NCBI GenBank assembly: GCA_002917775.1
Contig: KZ627156.1
Span: forward strand, 60,838 to 124,837
DNA length: 64,000 nucleotides
Origin: Glaciozyma antarctica PI12
Taxonomy: Eukaryota > Basidiomycota > Microbotryomycetes > Kriegeriales > Camptobasidiaceae
Reading direction: 5' to 3'
Shown piece by piece: positions 21,615 through 32,729 of the stretch. Position numbers and translations under genes: made by a program. The notes beneath the pieces are model-generated. The model made no database searches. It had not been told where the DNA came from and was given only the letters and a program-made list of their open reading frames with translations. Within the stretch, counting starts at the first letter, position 1; the number at the start of each line of letters is the position of its first letter.

Positions 21615-24587
21615 TCACTCCTCCTCATCCTCCTGATCCCAATCCAGCGACTCCATCAACGCCTCACTCTCCTCAAAAAGCTTGTCGAGCCCCGTCACCC
21701 GCTCCAAGAACTTGGCGTCCTCGAACGCCTGCACGAGCATCTCGAAGCCATCCTTCTCGTATGCTTTGATGATCTGCTCGTCGCGCGTTAGCTGCGATTC
21801 GTGCGAGGAAAATACTAGCAGAGGGGGGAGGATGGGAGGAGAGAAGCCGGGGAGGGGTGAGAAGCCGAGAGAGGAACTCACGAGGTCGCTACAGCCCGTA
21901 CAGCGATCGTACGCCTGTCCCGTGATCTTAAGGTTATGGAACTGAGCTAAGAACCCGCGAATCTGGTGCGGCACAATACCGAGCGGCGAGGAGGTCGCAG
22001 GGTCGACGAGGTGCTCGGGTTGAGATTGGGAAGAGGAGATGATGGGGATGTCGGAGGGAGCGAGGGATCTGTGAGGGGTTAGAGAGCGCGAGACGACGGA
22101 GGTGCGGGACGAACCCTTTGGGGTGCTGCAGAATTGAGACCATCAGTTCGACGGCGGTGGAGCTTGCGATGGAAGCGATTCCGGGGCGAGTGACGGTGCA
22201 CATCTGGTCGAGCGTGCGGTCGGTGAGAGACTGCATGCGACGTGGGTAAGTAGCGATGTGAGCGAGGAAGAAGAATGAACGCACGTCCATCGGGGCGACG
22301 ATGTCGTTGCAGTAATAGCAGCCCAGTCGACCGACGTACGGCGTCCCAGGAACGACAACAGCGGGCGCCACAGGCTCCTCGCCCTCGGGGAACGGCACTC
22401 CATGCCGCATAACAAGGTACGTGTCGAATCCCAGCGCAACATTCATCACCAGCTGCGAACCTCAATCAGCTCCCTCGTCTTCGAACGAAACTCCCCCCCC
22501 CCCCGACGCACCTTTCGCTTCGAAGCTCCGATGACAGTCGGCAGCCAGCGACTCTCCCGCGAATCCATGAGGAGGTAAACGACGTCGTGCGCCTCAATAA
22601 GCGCTTCGAGCGTCTTGACGTCCTCCTTCGTCTGCTCGAGAAGCGGCGCTGCGATCGGGTGGCCAGGCATGGGGATGTTGAGCGTGATTCCCGTCGCGTC
22701 CTTTGTACCGGTATCGTCAGCAAGGGCTATCACGACGAGAGGGAGGACGCACGACGCCAGGGTAGATGCGCTTGAGTGACTCGGCAGCTGCTTGAGCTTT
22801 CGGCTTCCCTCCGTCGAGTGAATCGGTGAACTCGAACAGCGGTTGACGAACAGGATTCGAAAACGACACCGTTGAAGAGTCGACCAGCGTGATCTTGCGA
22901 ACTCCCCAAGCCTGCAGCTTCCGCATCAGCTCAGTCCGCGCGAGGAGAGAAACGAGAACGCACCATCAACGTCCGCGCGACGTAACATCCCAGTGTGCCC
23001 GCACCAAGTAGCAGGACCTTCGCATGCTTAACCTTCTCCAGATCGAGCGCCGGCATAATCCTCCACCGCATAAGCTGGAGATTCAAATCGACCGCCTGGT
23101 CCGCCAGCCTAACTCCCCATCAGCCTGGCACCGCTCAAGAGCGACGAGAAACGCACCTCGTAGGATCCATCAACGGCGCTAAATCCGCCATCCTCGGTCC
23201 CAGTTTCCCCTTATCATTCTTCTCCCACCCAACGACCCCAGGTCGCCCGCTCGCCATCTCCCCCGGCGCGCGCACGACTCGGGCGATGCGGCTTCGACCA
23301 GCATCGCGGTAGGCGATGATGCGGAGAGAGGAGACGGCGTGAGTGCGGGTGAGGTAGATGAGGACGTTGCGGAGGGGCCAGCCGGGGCCGGAGGGATGGG
23401 AGGAGGGGTCGAGGAAGATGAGAGTTCGCTGCGTGAGGCGTTAGCGAGGCGACGAGAGAAGGAGGGGCGGAACGAACGTCGGTGGTTGGCGTATCGGCGA
23501 AAAAGGTGGTGAAGGAGGAGAGAGGACTGAAGGAGAAGCCGGTGGAGGATGGTTTGGCGAGGGAGAAGGCGGAGGTCGACGTTTGTTGGTATTCGTGGAT
23601 CGCCGAAACCTGCGTCGGGTGTTTAGCACTCGCTCAGAAAAGCGCGTTTGAGGGAACGCACCTCGTCCATACTGACTCCCTCTTCGAGCGCCTGCCACTC
23701 TCCCTCCGTCTCCCAACCAGGCTTCTGCAGCAACGCTGGGAAGCCACACCAGTACCAGTAGCGGTACTTCTTGAGATCTGCAAACGTTAGAACGAGGAAG
23801 GGGTTCACGTCCGAGCCAGTGATCTCGTCGCTGCTGTTCGTTCTTTCCCAGATCTGCGAAGGGGTCAGCGAGGTCCACGGAGAGCAGCGACTGGTCAGCG
23901 ACACATGCGTCCGCGACAGATGCGAGAAGAGCAGCCTTGTCGGCGTTCTTGAATTCCTCGATCGTGTTGTAGTTGCGCAGGATTCCAGAGAGGCAGACGC
24001 GGTCGGCGCAGGAGGCTTTCGAGGAGGATCTGGGTGGCGGTACGAGTGTCAGCGCGCCAGATCAAGGCTTTCGAAAGGAGAATTGCGTAGAGCGCTCTTC
24101 CACTAACGACAGCGCGTGCTCGCTGCCTTGCTCGTCCCCCCCGTGAACGTCGTGGTCGTCGTCGTCGTCGAACAGGGGGGTCCGGTCCTCAGTGGCGACG
24201 ACGACCCTTCCCCGAGCTCGACAGCGCCGGCGTAGCTTGGCCCCACCAAACGTAGCCTGTATCAAGTAGTCAGCTAGCTCAGCAAGCTCCGGCGCCCTCC
24301 ACCGCCCACGCCACCCGTCTCCCAGCTCAGCAGCAGCACGCGCTCACTCACCCAGCTCCCTCAAACGCGCTTCCATCCAGCTCAATCCCGCATCCAAGCC
24401 CAACATTCTCCCCCGTCTTGCGATCTTTGACTGTCCTCCCGCGCGTGTAGGTTGCCGTGATAGGGACGGGTTCGTCAGAGAGCTTGAGCACTTGGAGTTT
24501 GAGGTTCGTGAGCGCGTGCCAGAAGTCTGGGGAGATGGAGGTGGCGAAGGGGGCGAATTGGAGTGGTGCGAGAGGTGTATTGGCCAT
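21615..24587 (-). CDS. ATG7: Atg7, E1-like activating enzyme of autophagy
   Basis: Atg7 activates the ubiquitin-like proteins Atg8 and Atg12 with ATP and passes them to Atg3 and Atg10. Twelve exons keep phase: 24587-24352, 24029-23903, 23853-23662, 23609-23478, 23428-23157, 23108-22964, 22911-22753, 22700-22512, 22452-22285, 22230-22115, 22068-21882, 21791-21615 (699 residues). The N-terminal domain shows [10 protein letters not shown] and [22 protein letters not shown] and [12 protein letters not shown] follow. The adenylation domain has [18 protein letters not shown] and [19 protein letters not shown] later segment ends [12 protein letters not shown]. The C-terminus carries [10 protein letters not shown] and the acidic tail [11 protein letters not shown] that binds Atg8. 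Zinc-type CYYC and CTGC pairs are present. No lesion was found. It is flanked on both sides by F-box copies. Confidence 0.95.
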
Positions 24588-24827
24588 GCTCGAAGGGGCG
24601 GAACGTGGTGGAGGAGGGAACAAGAGCGGCGCAGGCGGCTGGTCGCGCTCCTTGACCTTCGACCACGACCTCGTTCGCGGCGTAAGGCAGACGCTGAACG
24701 CTCTTTCGGTGAGTAGCCTGGTCCTGGATAACAGCCTTCGGACGGCGTAGCTGACGACGCCCGCAGACCACCGCTGCACACGCACCTCCCCGTCGAGCTT
24801 CCTCCCCGCCCTCTCTCCCTGCTCGGC
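24588..24827. promoter_or_regulatory. Divergent promoter between ATG7 and F-box copy C
   Basis: This 240-bp gap separates the ATG7 start from the ATG of F-box copy C. It holds a gtgagt-like donor and a gctgac...cag acceptor on the plus strand, which suggests a 5'UTR intron for copy C. No TATA box is evident. Confidence 0.4.
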
Positions 24828-25806
24828 ATGGCCACCATCCACTCCCTACCCGCCGCATCATTGAGCTGGCTTCCCCCTGGCCTGGCGGTATCTGGTCTTG
24901 CCCCACGATGAGCTACGCCTTTCTCTGCGTCGCGGCACTCGTTTCGCGGGGTTGGAGGGTCGCAGCGCAGGAACGTCTTTGGTGGATGGTCTTCCTCGGA
25001 AGGAAGGGGCACGCGGAGGCCTTCGTTGCTGCTGGTGGGGGACGGAGGACGGTCGACCTATTTCTCGCTCTCGACAGACATGAGTTGGATCCTCGGCTGG
25101 CGATCAACGCCTGTATGGGTCTCTCACGCGTCGCTGGCTACAGCTTTGACTGGAATGCGTTGCGCTTACCTGCGATGGCGGGTACGTTGCTTGCTTTTGA
25201 TCGCCTTGCTGCAGTTAGCTGATTCGGAGCCACGCAGGAGTCACCTCCTTGACACTTCTCTACTTCACCGACCCTACGCCTCCGCCGACAAACCTCCCCT
25301 TCCATCTCACTTTCCTCTGCCTCTACAAATTCCCCGACCTGCCGGCTCTCGAAGTACTACTTCAATCCACAATCACCTCCCTCGCCCTCGAGCTTCCCAA
25401 CGTCACTTACACCCATCTCGGCTCCTTGTCCAGGATCTCCCACCAGCTCACCTCTCTCCAGTGGATGCAAGTTTCCCATCGTGCCCGTTTCCAGCTCTTC
25501 ATACGGGGCTGCACCGCTCTCTCTCAACTTTCCATCCGATCAGACGACCTGCACCATCTCCTCTCCTCGCTCCCGAACACGCTGGAGAGCCTCAATTGCG
25601 TTGGATGCTTACCGACGGGGGGGATGAAGCCGCTACTAGACCTTCTCCGCGCGTCGTCGCCGGCGGGGCTGGAGCCTGTGTTTTCGCTTCGGCAGCTGCG
25701 AATCGACGTGAAGGAGGAGTCTCTTCTGGAGGATATACATGGGATGGAGATACTGGCAGAGTGTGAGGGGAGGGGGATCGCGGTGGAGTTTGGTGTAGGG
25801 ATCTGA
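24828..25806 (+). pseudogene. F-box/leucine-rich family protein, copy C (13-nt deletion in the F-box)
   Basis: The ATG at 24828 opens as in other copies (MATIHSLP), but aligned to copy A the DNA lacks 13 nt exactly in the ELLxRI part of the F-box, throwing the frame. After the gap the family reading resumes in another frame (IIELASPWP). An internal ATG at 24908 could start a protein without a complete F-box. Exon 1 ends at 25181 and exon 2 runs from 25237 to 25806, with leucine-rich units (LPFHLTFLCLYKFPDLPALE) and the tail ECEGRGIAVEFGVGI intact. The intron and exon 2 start are nearly identical to copy A, so these two are close relatives. Confidence 0.72.
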
Positions 25807-26245
25807 GGGGCGAGGGAGCGAGCGAGGTCGACGAGAAGGAGGTGAGTCCCTCGTACGCGTGTTTCACTCCGCGCTTTCTGACGCTTCACTTCTTAAGAAC
25901 TCTCGCACGTACCTTTGGATTTGACTTGTGCAAACGAGCTCGACGTTTCTCGAGATGGCGAGAGCGAGAGTGAGAGAGGATGGTGGCGCCTCTTGGTCGA
26001 GCGCGACAGCTGCCAGCTCTTCTCCCCTGCGATCTCTCTGAGCGACTCAGCTGTCGTTCCTGCCTCCCTGTCACCGTCAAAGCTGTCGACAGCGAACCAA
26101 CGCCCTCGTCGTGCGAAAGCCCCAGCTCGACTCAATTTCGCACCTCCCCTCAGGCCAGCGCAAAACCCATTTCGCCCTTCCCGCCTCTGCCCAACGCTCC
26201 TCGCGTCCTCTCCACTCCCTCCGCTCAACCTCACTCAAGACCACG
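25807..26245. other. Intergenic region upstream of coatomer epsilon
   Basis: About 440 bp with no supported gene. The last 150 bp before the ATG at 26246 are C/T-rich, as at other starts in this window. Confidence 0.45.
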
Positions 26246-28168
26246 ATGGACTCTCTAGACTCGGACAGCTTCTTCATCATCACTCTCTTCCAGCAAGGTG
26301 AGCCACTGGGGTGAAGGTGGGACACGTGGAGCGCGCGTCGTGTCTGGGAGGTGACGAGGGGAGTGGAGGGGAGCGGCGGGAGGAGCGAGGGCGTCGATAC
26401 CTGCTATGGCAGGAGTAGCGCGCTTGCTGAATCCTTTCCTCATCTTCTTCGCTGGCCTTGCGGGGGGGCGCCGAGCTCAGGCGGTGCGCCGACCTCGAGT
26501 GGCCTCGCTCCCTACCGCACAGCAGGGAGGGCGGCTTCGTTGGAGGGCTGGCACGCCTCGGCTCAAGGGAATGCACGGCAGGGCTCTTCGGCAGCACGTC
26601 CTCTCCGGCTCGGGGCTGAGTTTGGCGCAGCTGAGCCTGCGCTGGCCTGCCTCGTGTGGAGGCAGAGGGTGAGCGCGTTGTCGCTGAGACACTGTGGGGA
26701 TCTACTCTGTGCAAGAGAGACCTTAATTGTGCTCGGTGGAGGAGGAGAGACGGCAGTGTGATCCCACCAGCTGCGAGCTGCTCCCAGCTAAGAAGGCGCA
26801 GGTACGGCTTGCGAGTCTTGGTGTCCCTCTCGCTGTTGCTCTCGTCCCGAAGCCTGGGCATGACTGGCTTGTATGAAAGCGCTGAGAGGAGAAGATACGA
26901 CCAGTCACAGCGGGCAAAGCGATACCTGCCTTATGGCGAGTTGTAGCTGCTCGCTAGGTCCAAGAGCTCCTTCTTCCCTCGCGATGAGAGACGAGATGGA
27001 CGTGCTCGGACGTGCAGTACAGCTCTTTGACCGCCTTGCGCCCCAACGTCTCCCTCAAAACTCCACACCAACAGCACGCGTACTAACCTCCTCTCCCCAC
27101 AGGATCCTACCGCTCCGCCATCTCAGCCTACAGCGCCATCCCCTCTCCCTCCCCTCTTCTCACCCTCTACGCCGCGCGCTCCCACCTCGCCCTAACGCCG
27201 CCCTCCCCTTCTGCCGCTCTCACCCTCCTCTCCCCTCTTTCGCGGACACTCGACACGCGCGCGGTCACGGCTCTCGCGCACTATCTCGATGGAAAGACGG
27301 ACGACGCCGTTTCGGAGCTCGAGGAGGTGTTGGCTGAGACGGGCGAGGGGGGATTGGAGGAGGGTGATGAGGGACGGATGGTGAGGGGTGTGTTTGGGAC
27401 CGTGTGGATCCTCGAAGGCGAGGAGCGGCGCGAGGAGGGCGTCGAAGTCCTTCGCGAGGCAGTCGAGCTGGGCCAGGATCAAGAATGGTTCGTTCCGTCC
27501 TCTCTGTCAGCGTCGCGCAAAGCTAAGGAAACGTTCGCAGCCTCGGCCTCCTCTCTCACCTCTACCTATCCCTCTCCCTCCCGTCCCACTCTCACACTCT
27601 CCTCTCCTCCCCCACCACCCTCGCATGGACCTCCGACTCCCTCCTCTCCCAGCTCCTAACCGCCCGAACGAACCTCGCCCTTGGCCCGACGTCCAAGTAC
27701 CAGGAAGCGTACTACGTCTACGAGGAGATCAAGGGGATGCAGGGTGGTCGAGGGGAGGGGACGCTGAGTGGTGTGGCGGTGGCGCAGGGGCTTTTGGGAA
27801 GGTGGGAGGAGGCGGGACAGGCGGTGAACGAGGCGCTGGAGATTGTGAGTTTCGTTTTACGGCGCGTGTGCAGGAAGGGGCTTGCGCCGAGATTGAGGGG
27901 AGGGAGCTGATGAGCGCACGCGCAGAATCCCGTTCATCCGACGAGTCTGGCGAACGCTGTTGCGCTCGCGCTTCATACGGGGAAGACGACTGCTATCGCC
28001 GATGCAGCCTTCGCGTACGTCCTTCCTCCTCTCCTCCTCGCGCGGTAACTCATGCGCTCGCATAGGAAATTGCTCGCAGCCGACGCGCACCACCCCCTGG
28101 TGCTCGATATCGCCGAGAAGGAGAAGGCGTTCGATATGGCTGCTGGGAAGTTCGGTATCGCCGCCTGA
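26246..28168 (+). CDS. SEC28: Coatomer epsilon subunit (COPI)
   Basis: Epsilon-COP stabilises the alpha-COP part of the COPI coat that drives Golgi-to-ER retrieval. Exons 26246-26297, 27103-27487, 27541-27844, 27926-28014 and 28066-28168 keep phase (310 residues). The start reads MDSLDSDSFFIITLFQQGSY. TPR-like helices follow, with YAARSHLAL, DEGRMVRGVFGTVWILEGEE, TARTNLALG, KYQEAYYVYEEIKG, NPVHPTSLANAVAL and a C-terminal HHPLVLDIAEKEKAFD, all typical of the family. Intron 1 (26298-27102) is 805 nt with a tactaac branch site, far longer than the others. The 3' end converges on the GH76 gene with only 60 bp between stop codons. Confidence 0.92.
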
Positions 28169-28228
28169 TTGTGCAATAAAGGTCTCCCGCAGTGCATTCG
28201 ATAACCTAATGTCCGTTTCTCCCTCATT

Positions 28229-30052
28229 CTAAGCCCACAGCACCGCTCCTCCCAACACCGCAAGCAGCCCCCACCCGACCCCCCTCCGTACCCCCGCACT
28301 AAGCGGCCTACTCTCCACCGCCCCCGCTCCTCCCACGTTCTTCCCCGTCCCCCTCCCGCTCGGTGTAGTCTCCAGCGACTCAGCCTTGATATCGGTGAGC
28401 AGGCCTGAGCCGGTGGAGGAGGTGTGGATACCGAGAGCGGAGACGAGGAGGGCTGAGGAGACGTGCTGAGAGCGGATGGAGGGTGGTGTTGGGGTGGTTG
28501 TCCTGCTTTTCGTTAGCTCGATACGAGGGAGGGGGAGAGGACGAACCAATTTCCACCGCAGCTGAAGGAGTCGTCGCAGGAAGTAGCGAGCATAGCCCCC
28601 ACGCTCGTATCTATCGCTCCCATGATCTGGCTCTTGATGTCCTCGTCCCTCGTCTCGCGATAAAGGTAGACGAGGTTCCGCGCGAGGATACCTTTGAAGC
28701 CTTGCTGATCGCGGTTGCACGATTTATCGACTTCGCACTCCTCGGTGAGGATGCCCGAGGGGAAGAATGTGGTGAGAGCGGTGTTGAGAAAGGGGGTTGC
28801 GAGGGTCAGGTAGGTCTCGTTGCCGGTCTGTATGCGGGGTTAGAGAGGACGGAGGAAGAGGGGAGGGACAGACGGCGAGGTGCATCCAGGCCATGGCGCC
28901 GATAAGTTGACCGTAGTTGTACGACCATTCAGAGCCGGTGTAAGTTGAGCAGGCGTCGACGTTGAATCTGTCAGAGTATCGTTAGCTGAGCGTGGAGGCA
29001 GGGGCGAAGTAAGGACGCACCCGTCGAGGATGACTCCGGTCTCGATGTTCGCGAGTCCTGAGACGCCGAAAAGCCAGTCGGAGGTCTGCACAGCAAGATC
29101 GAGGACGGTTTCGTTCCTTTATAAAAGGTAAGCGACGTCGCGAGAGTGGTAGAGAGGAGCGAACTTCATTTGGAGATAATTTCTCGCTCCCTGTGCGATG
29201 AATTCAACGTTGGTGATGGTACTCTTGTAGCGACCGGCAGGGCTGCTGCGATCTCGACTCTGCATCATTCTGCATCAGTTATCATCCTTTTTTGCCGACG
29301 AGAAGATTCGTGCACCCAAAAAATACCACCGCCGCACTGATTGTCCCAATCCTCCCACACCTGATCGTAAGTCTTCTGCGCCGTCGTGTACCAGAGTCCT
29401 CCAGACGTCGCCGGCATCACATTTAAGGGTCCGAAGATCTCTGCGCCGGCAATTACTGCGAAGGAGACGCGAGTTAGCTGCCGGCCGAGCGGTTCGGTCC
29501 GCGAAGAGCCTGAGGGTCGTGAACGCCTGGCAGAGGTAGAAGCAAGCCTACTGGACAAAGAGCCCCAGAGGAGGTCATCTCCCCATTTTCCTGCGATCGT
29601 CTCTAAAACGTCGCGACAGAGAAGCGTTAGTGAGGCAGGAGCGAAAGAAGCAAGCCCTCAGCTCGGCGCACCTTGCAGACTAGCCTGCGCTCCGTTCAGA
29701 AAATCTCTGCGTGCATCCATTAGCTTCCCTTCTACCATCCTACATCCCTGGAACCGACTCACTGCTCGGCGTTGAAGCTCTGGTTCGCCAGCGCCTCCGA
29801 AACCGTGTTGACGAACTGCCCGTCCCCCGACCACTTGAGGTAATCACTGAACGTTCCCCAAGCCATCGCGCTCTCGTGCCACGGCATCTGAGCCTCGTTG
29901 AAGACGCCCTTTTCGTTGGGGACGTAGTAGGCGAGGAGGTTGGTGAGAGCTGCGGAGGTTGCTGCGCTGAGGGATGACGCTGAGCTGAGGTCGAAGGAGG
30001 GTGTCGCCGCTGCCAGCGTAGGGAGCAAGGAGAGTAGGAGGAGAGGCATCAT
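28229..30052 (-). CDS. GH76 alpha-1,6-mannanase-like enzyme, GPI-anchored (Dfg5/Dcw1 type)
   Basis: GH76 proteins such as Dfg5 and Dcw1 act at the plasma membrane and wall, where they are thought to transfer GPI-glycoproteins onto wall glucan. Nine exons keep phase: 30052-29763, 29706-29672, 29602-29552, 29455-29316, 29259-29165, 29116-29021, 28967-28874, 28827-28547, 28502-28229 (451 residues). A signal peptide (MMPLLLLSLLPTLAAATPS) is followed by AMAWGTFSDYLKWSGD, KWGDDLLWG with the paired Asp of the family active site, YDQVWEDWDNQCGGGIFW, WLFGVSGLANIETG, NYGQLIGAMAWMHLA and SCGGNW. The end is a spacer plus a hydrophobic tail (GWGLLAVLGGAVLWA), fitting a GPI signal. A TATA-like stretch lies about 310 nt upstream of the ATG. 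Confidence 0.92.
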
Positions 30053-32729
30053 CGGTGACTGTCGTTGAAGGAGCGGCGCACGAGGAGAGAAGGCCGGAGA
30101 GACGGAAAGACCGACGCTCAAAGAGGAGCTGCGCGTGTGGACCGTCGGAAGGGGCGAGAAAGGTGGCGCTGCCGTATGTGGGTGAGGTGTAAGGAGGGTG
30201 GTAGCTGAGCCTGCAGCAGAGTAGGAGGAAGTTGAAGAAGGGAGGAAGGAGAGCCTCGTTCGTCGTGAGGGAGCGTTTTGCGAAGCTCCTCTTTCTCCGT
30301 CGCGCGTTTCAGATTTCTCGCTCAGCGAACAGTACTCTCTCTTTGGAATCCCTTGAGGCGTTTTTAATATAAGTTCCCTCTTCCAAACGGAGCCGTCCTC
30401 ACCGCACCAACCATAGAACCTGTCCTCTCCGCCGAGGTCATTCATGCAACTTTGAACGCACGTTTTCAGTCGGAACGATTCTCCTCCTCGTCTACCGCTC
30501 AAAGCCACGAGATCCTCAGCTTACGTACCTTTACATGCGAATCCTCACTGTCGACTATCTCAAACACTCCCCAGGCGACCTTCACAGCCGCCACTTGACC
30601 TTCGCAGGCCTCGCGCGCCTTCGCAACTCACCGCCTCCCTCCTCCTTAACACAAACTCCCTGGGCTCCCAGCTTTCTATCTCCAAGCCAATTTTGGCTCC
30701 ATCACAGAGCACATCGAAGGAAGCAGTGATGTGATTGCCTGAGCAGCGGATCAAACAGCCGAGATCCTTACTCAACCTCTCCCACATCCGTTCCTCACAG
30801 ACCAATTCTTCATACAAAGCCACACGTTCATCCAGCCGGAACCGCATTCTAATCTATCAAGTATCGATCGCCTTCACAAGCTTCACCCGCACGCAACGAC
30901 AGGGAAGATGTCCAAACTCGGACATGGCGTCTCCCTCCAGTCCGCCTCGACTCTCTCGAAGCTCGTTTTCCGAGCCCAATCGGAATTCTTCCTTCCTCCT
31001 ACTCCTCCTCCTCACTGCAGGCCTGGACTTTTATGTATCGCGAGGTCGATACTGGGGGAGGGAAGTCAGTTTGTTCATGTTGCGGGTCAACGAGCGCCAC
31101 CCATGAGAGAAAAAGAGGCCTCGCATCAAGCCTTGTAAACTGCCTCTCCCTCCCTCTCCTTTCGAACGGAAGCGTTTATAAACATCTCGCGGAAATCCGA
31201 GACGCTGAAGAACGTTTGGTGGGAGAAAGGAGTCAGGCGAGAGGGGCAGTGAGCGCTCGTCGCTTTTCAAGACTCAGTGACGAGAAGTCAGGAAAGATAC
31301 AGCAGTACCTCTCCCCCTTCTCAATCCGAGACGAGCGAGGTACCGCAGCTGACCTCGCGCGCCACTGAGCTCCTTGCGATCTTCCCACGCTCTCCGTCAA
31401 GCTGCCGGCGACGGCACGACAAGGTGAGGAAATCAATCCTGCTGTCCTAATATTGGAGTGCGTTAAGGCTGGGGCAAGCGAGCTGTGGGTTGAGAGCTAG
31501 CAAGCACCGCACATCCCAGCATGGTGGAAGCGAGGGCGCTCACAGCTCGTACCGCGTCTCCTACCCCATCCCCCGACCCAAGAGAGCGTGATAAGCGCCT
31601 TAAAATCCGGTGGAAAAGACGGCGGGCGCAGCTACACCCTAGCGAGTCCAGCCCGGCTAACAAAGTTGGAGGAGCGTGGGACCTCGCTGACCGAGTGCAA
31701 GCGCGCCGCCTTCTCCCACTCCTCTCTGCGCCCGTTCTAGCCTTCTGAATACCATACGAACGCACGCACGCAAAGCAGCAGCGGACCAGCCCCCCCTCCC
31801 AGCTCGACTCCTGGCAAGATCATCCACCTCGCTACCCCATTGAACACGCTCAAGCTTAACGCTCTGGAGGATCTGCACATCACTCACACCGATCCCTTAC
31901 TTCCTACTCGTTTGACTAGCGACCTAGCGACCGGGAGTTGGAGAGTCCAAGCCTCCAGCCGCGAACTCAAACTCCGCGGAGGGCTACCTCACTACGCCCC
32001 GCTCTTATCGGGCTCAACCATCTCGAACGCGTGCGAAATAAAGCTGCCGTTGATCGCACCACATTCAACAGGAAGATCAGCCTAGCCGAAGCTAGGCTTC
32101 TCGGCGCGGTTGAGAGCCGACTCGAGACGGGCAGCTCGGGTGGCCTTGGAGCAGGCCGCAGCTCCGTTGAAGGCATGCAGAGGCAGCTGGACGCGATGGA
32201 TGGGCGAACGAGCGTTTCCATCCCAGATTACTGGGACCGAGACGGCTCGTAGTCCCAACTTGCGTCCAACGGTCGAGGCACCTGAACGCGAGCAGACGTT
32301 GAGAGCGCTGGGACTGCGACACAACCAGCTCAATGCATCTGCCCACCACAAGTGGAGATAGCAGTAGAGCTCTCGCGGTTACATCGCGGTCTCCTCGTCG
32401 TCCCCCTCCCGCCGACTCCGAGCACCGCCGAGAGGTTTCCTCGAGCACCAGCGCTCACCCTCGCTCGCCGCCCCGTTCTCCAGCCCAACCCCACCGGGCA
32501 CTCACCTTCACTCAGTCCCTCGAGCAGCGAGCAGTTCCAGTCCAAGTTGATCAAGTCAAGAGAAAGAGAGAGCAGCTCAGCGCTCAGCCTCGGCCCTCCC
32601 TCGCTCCAATCTGGAAATCTATCTCTCATCTCGTCTCATCACGTGAACCTTTCACAAGCTCTCAGCCTGAGCTCCTCCCTGCGTCTCAGCTTGACTCTCC
32701 TCAGCGAGAACACCTTCTTCAAAAGAGAA
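30053..32729. other. 2.7-kb gap, no gene supported
   Basis: This is the longest gene-free interval in the window. On the minus strand a TATA-like tatattaaaaa sits near 30361-30376, upstream of the GH76 gene. A gtttataaac palindrome lies near 31175. An ATG at 30908 opens a short frame that I could not link to a family. No tRNA A/B boxes or repeat ends were recognised. It could hold a noncoding RNA or an unrecognised small gene. Confidence 0.4.

Noticed and set aside
24030-24351. An extra ATG7 exon (acidic Asp-rich reading near 24060-24250)
   Set aside because: Direct joining of 24352 to 24029 keeps phase and gives the expected sequence before the conserved NYNTIEEF; including the extra piece breaks the frame.
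26298-27102. A separate gene inside intron 1 of coatomer epsilon
   Set aside because: Open frames are short, overlapping in all frames and without motifs; the flanking exons splice in phase with a tactaac branch site.
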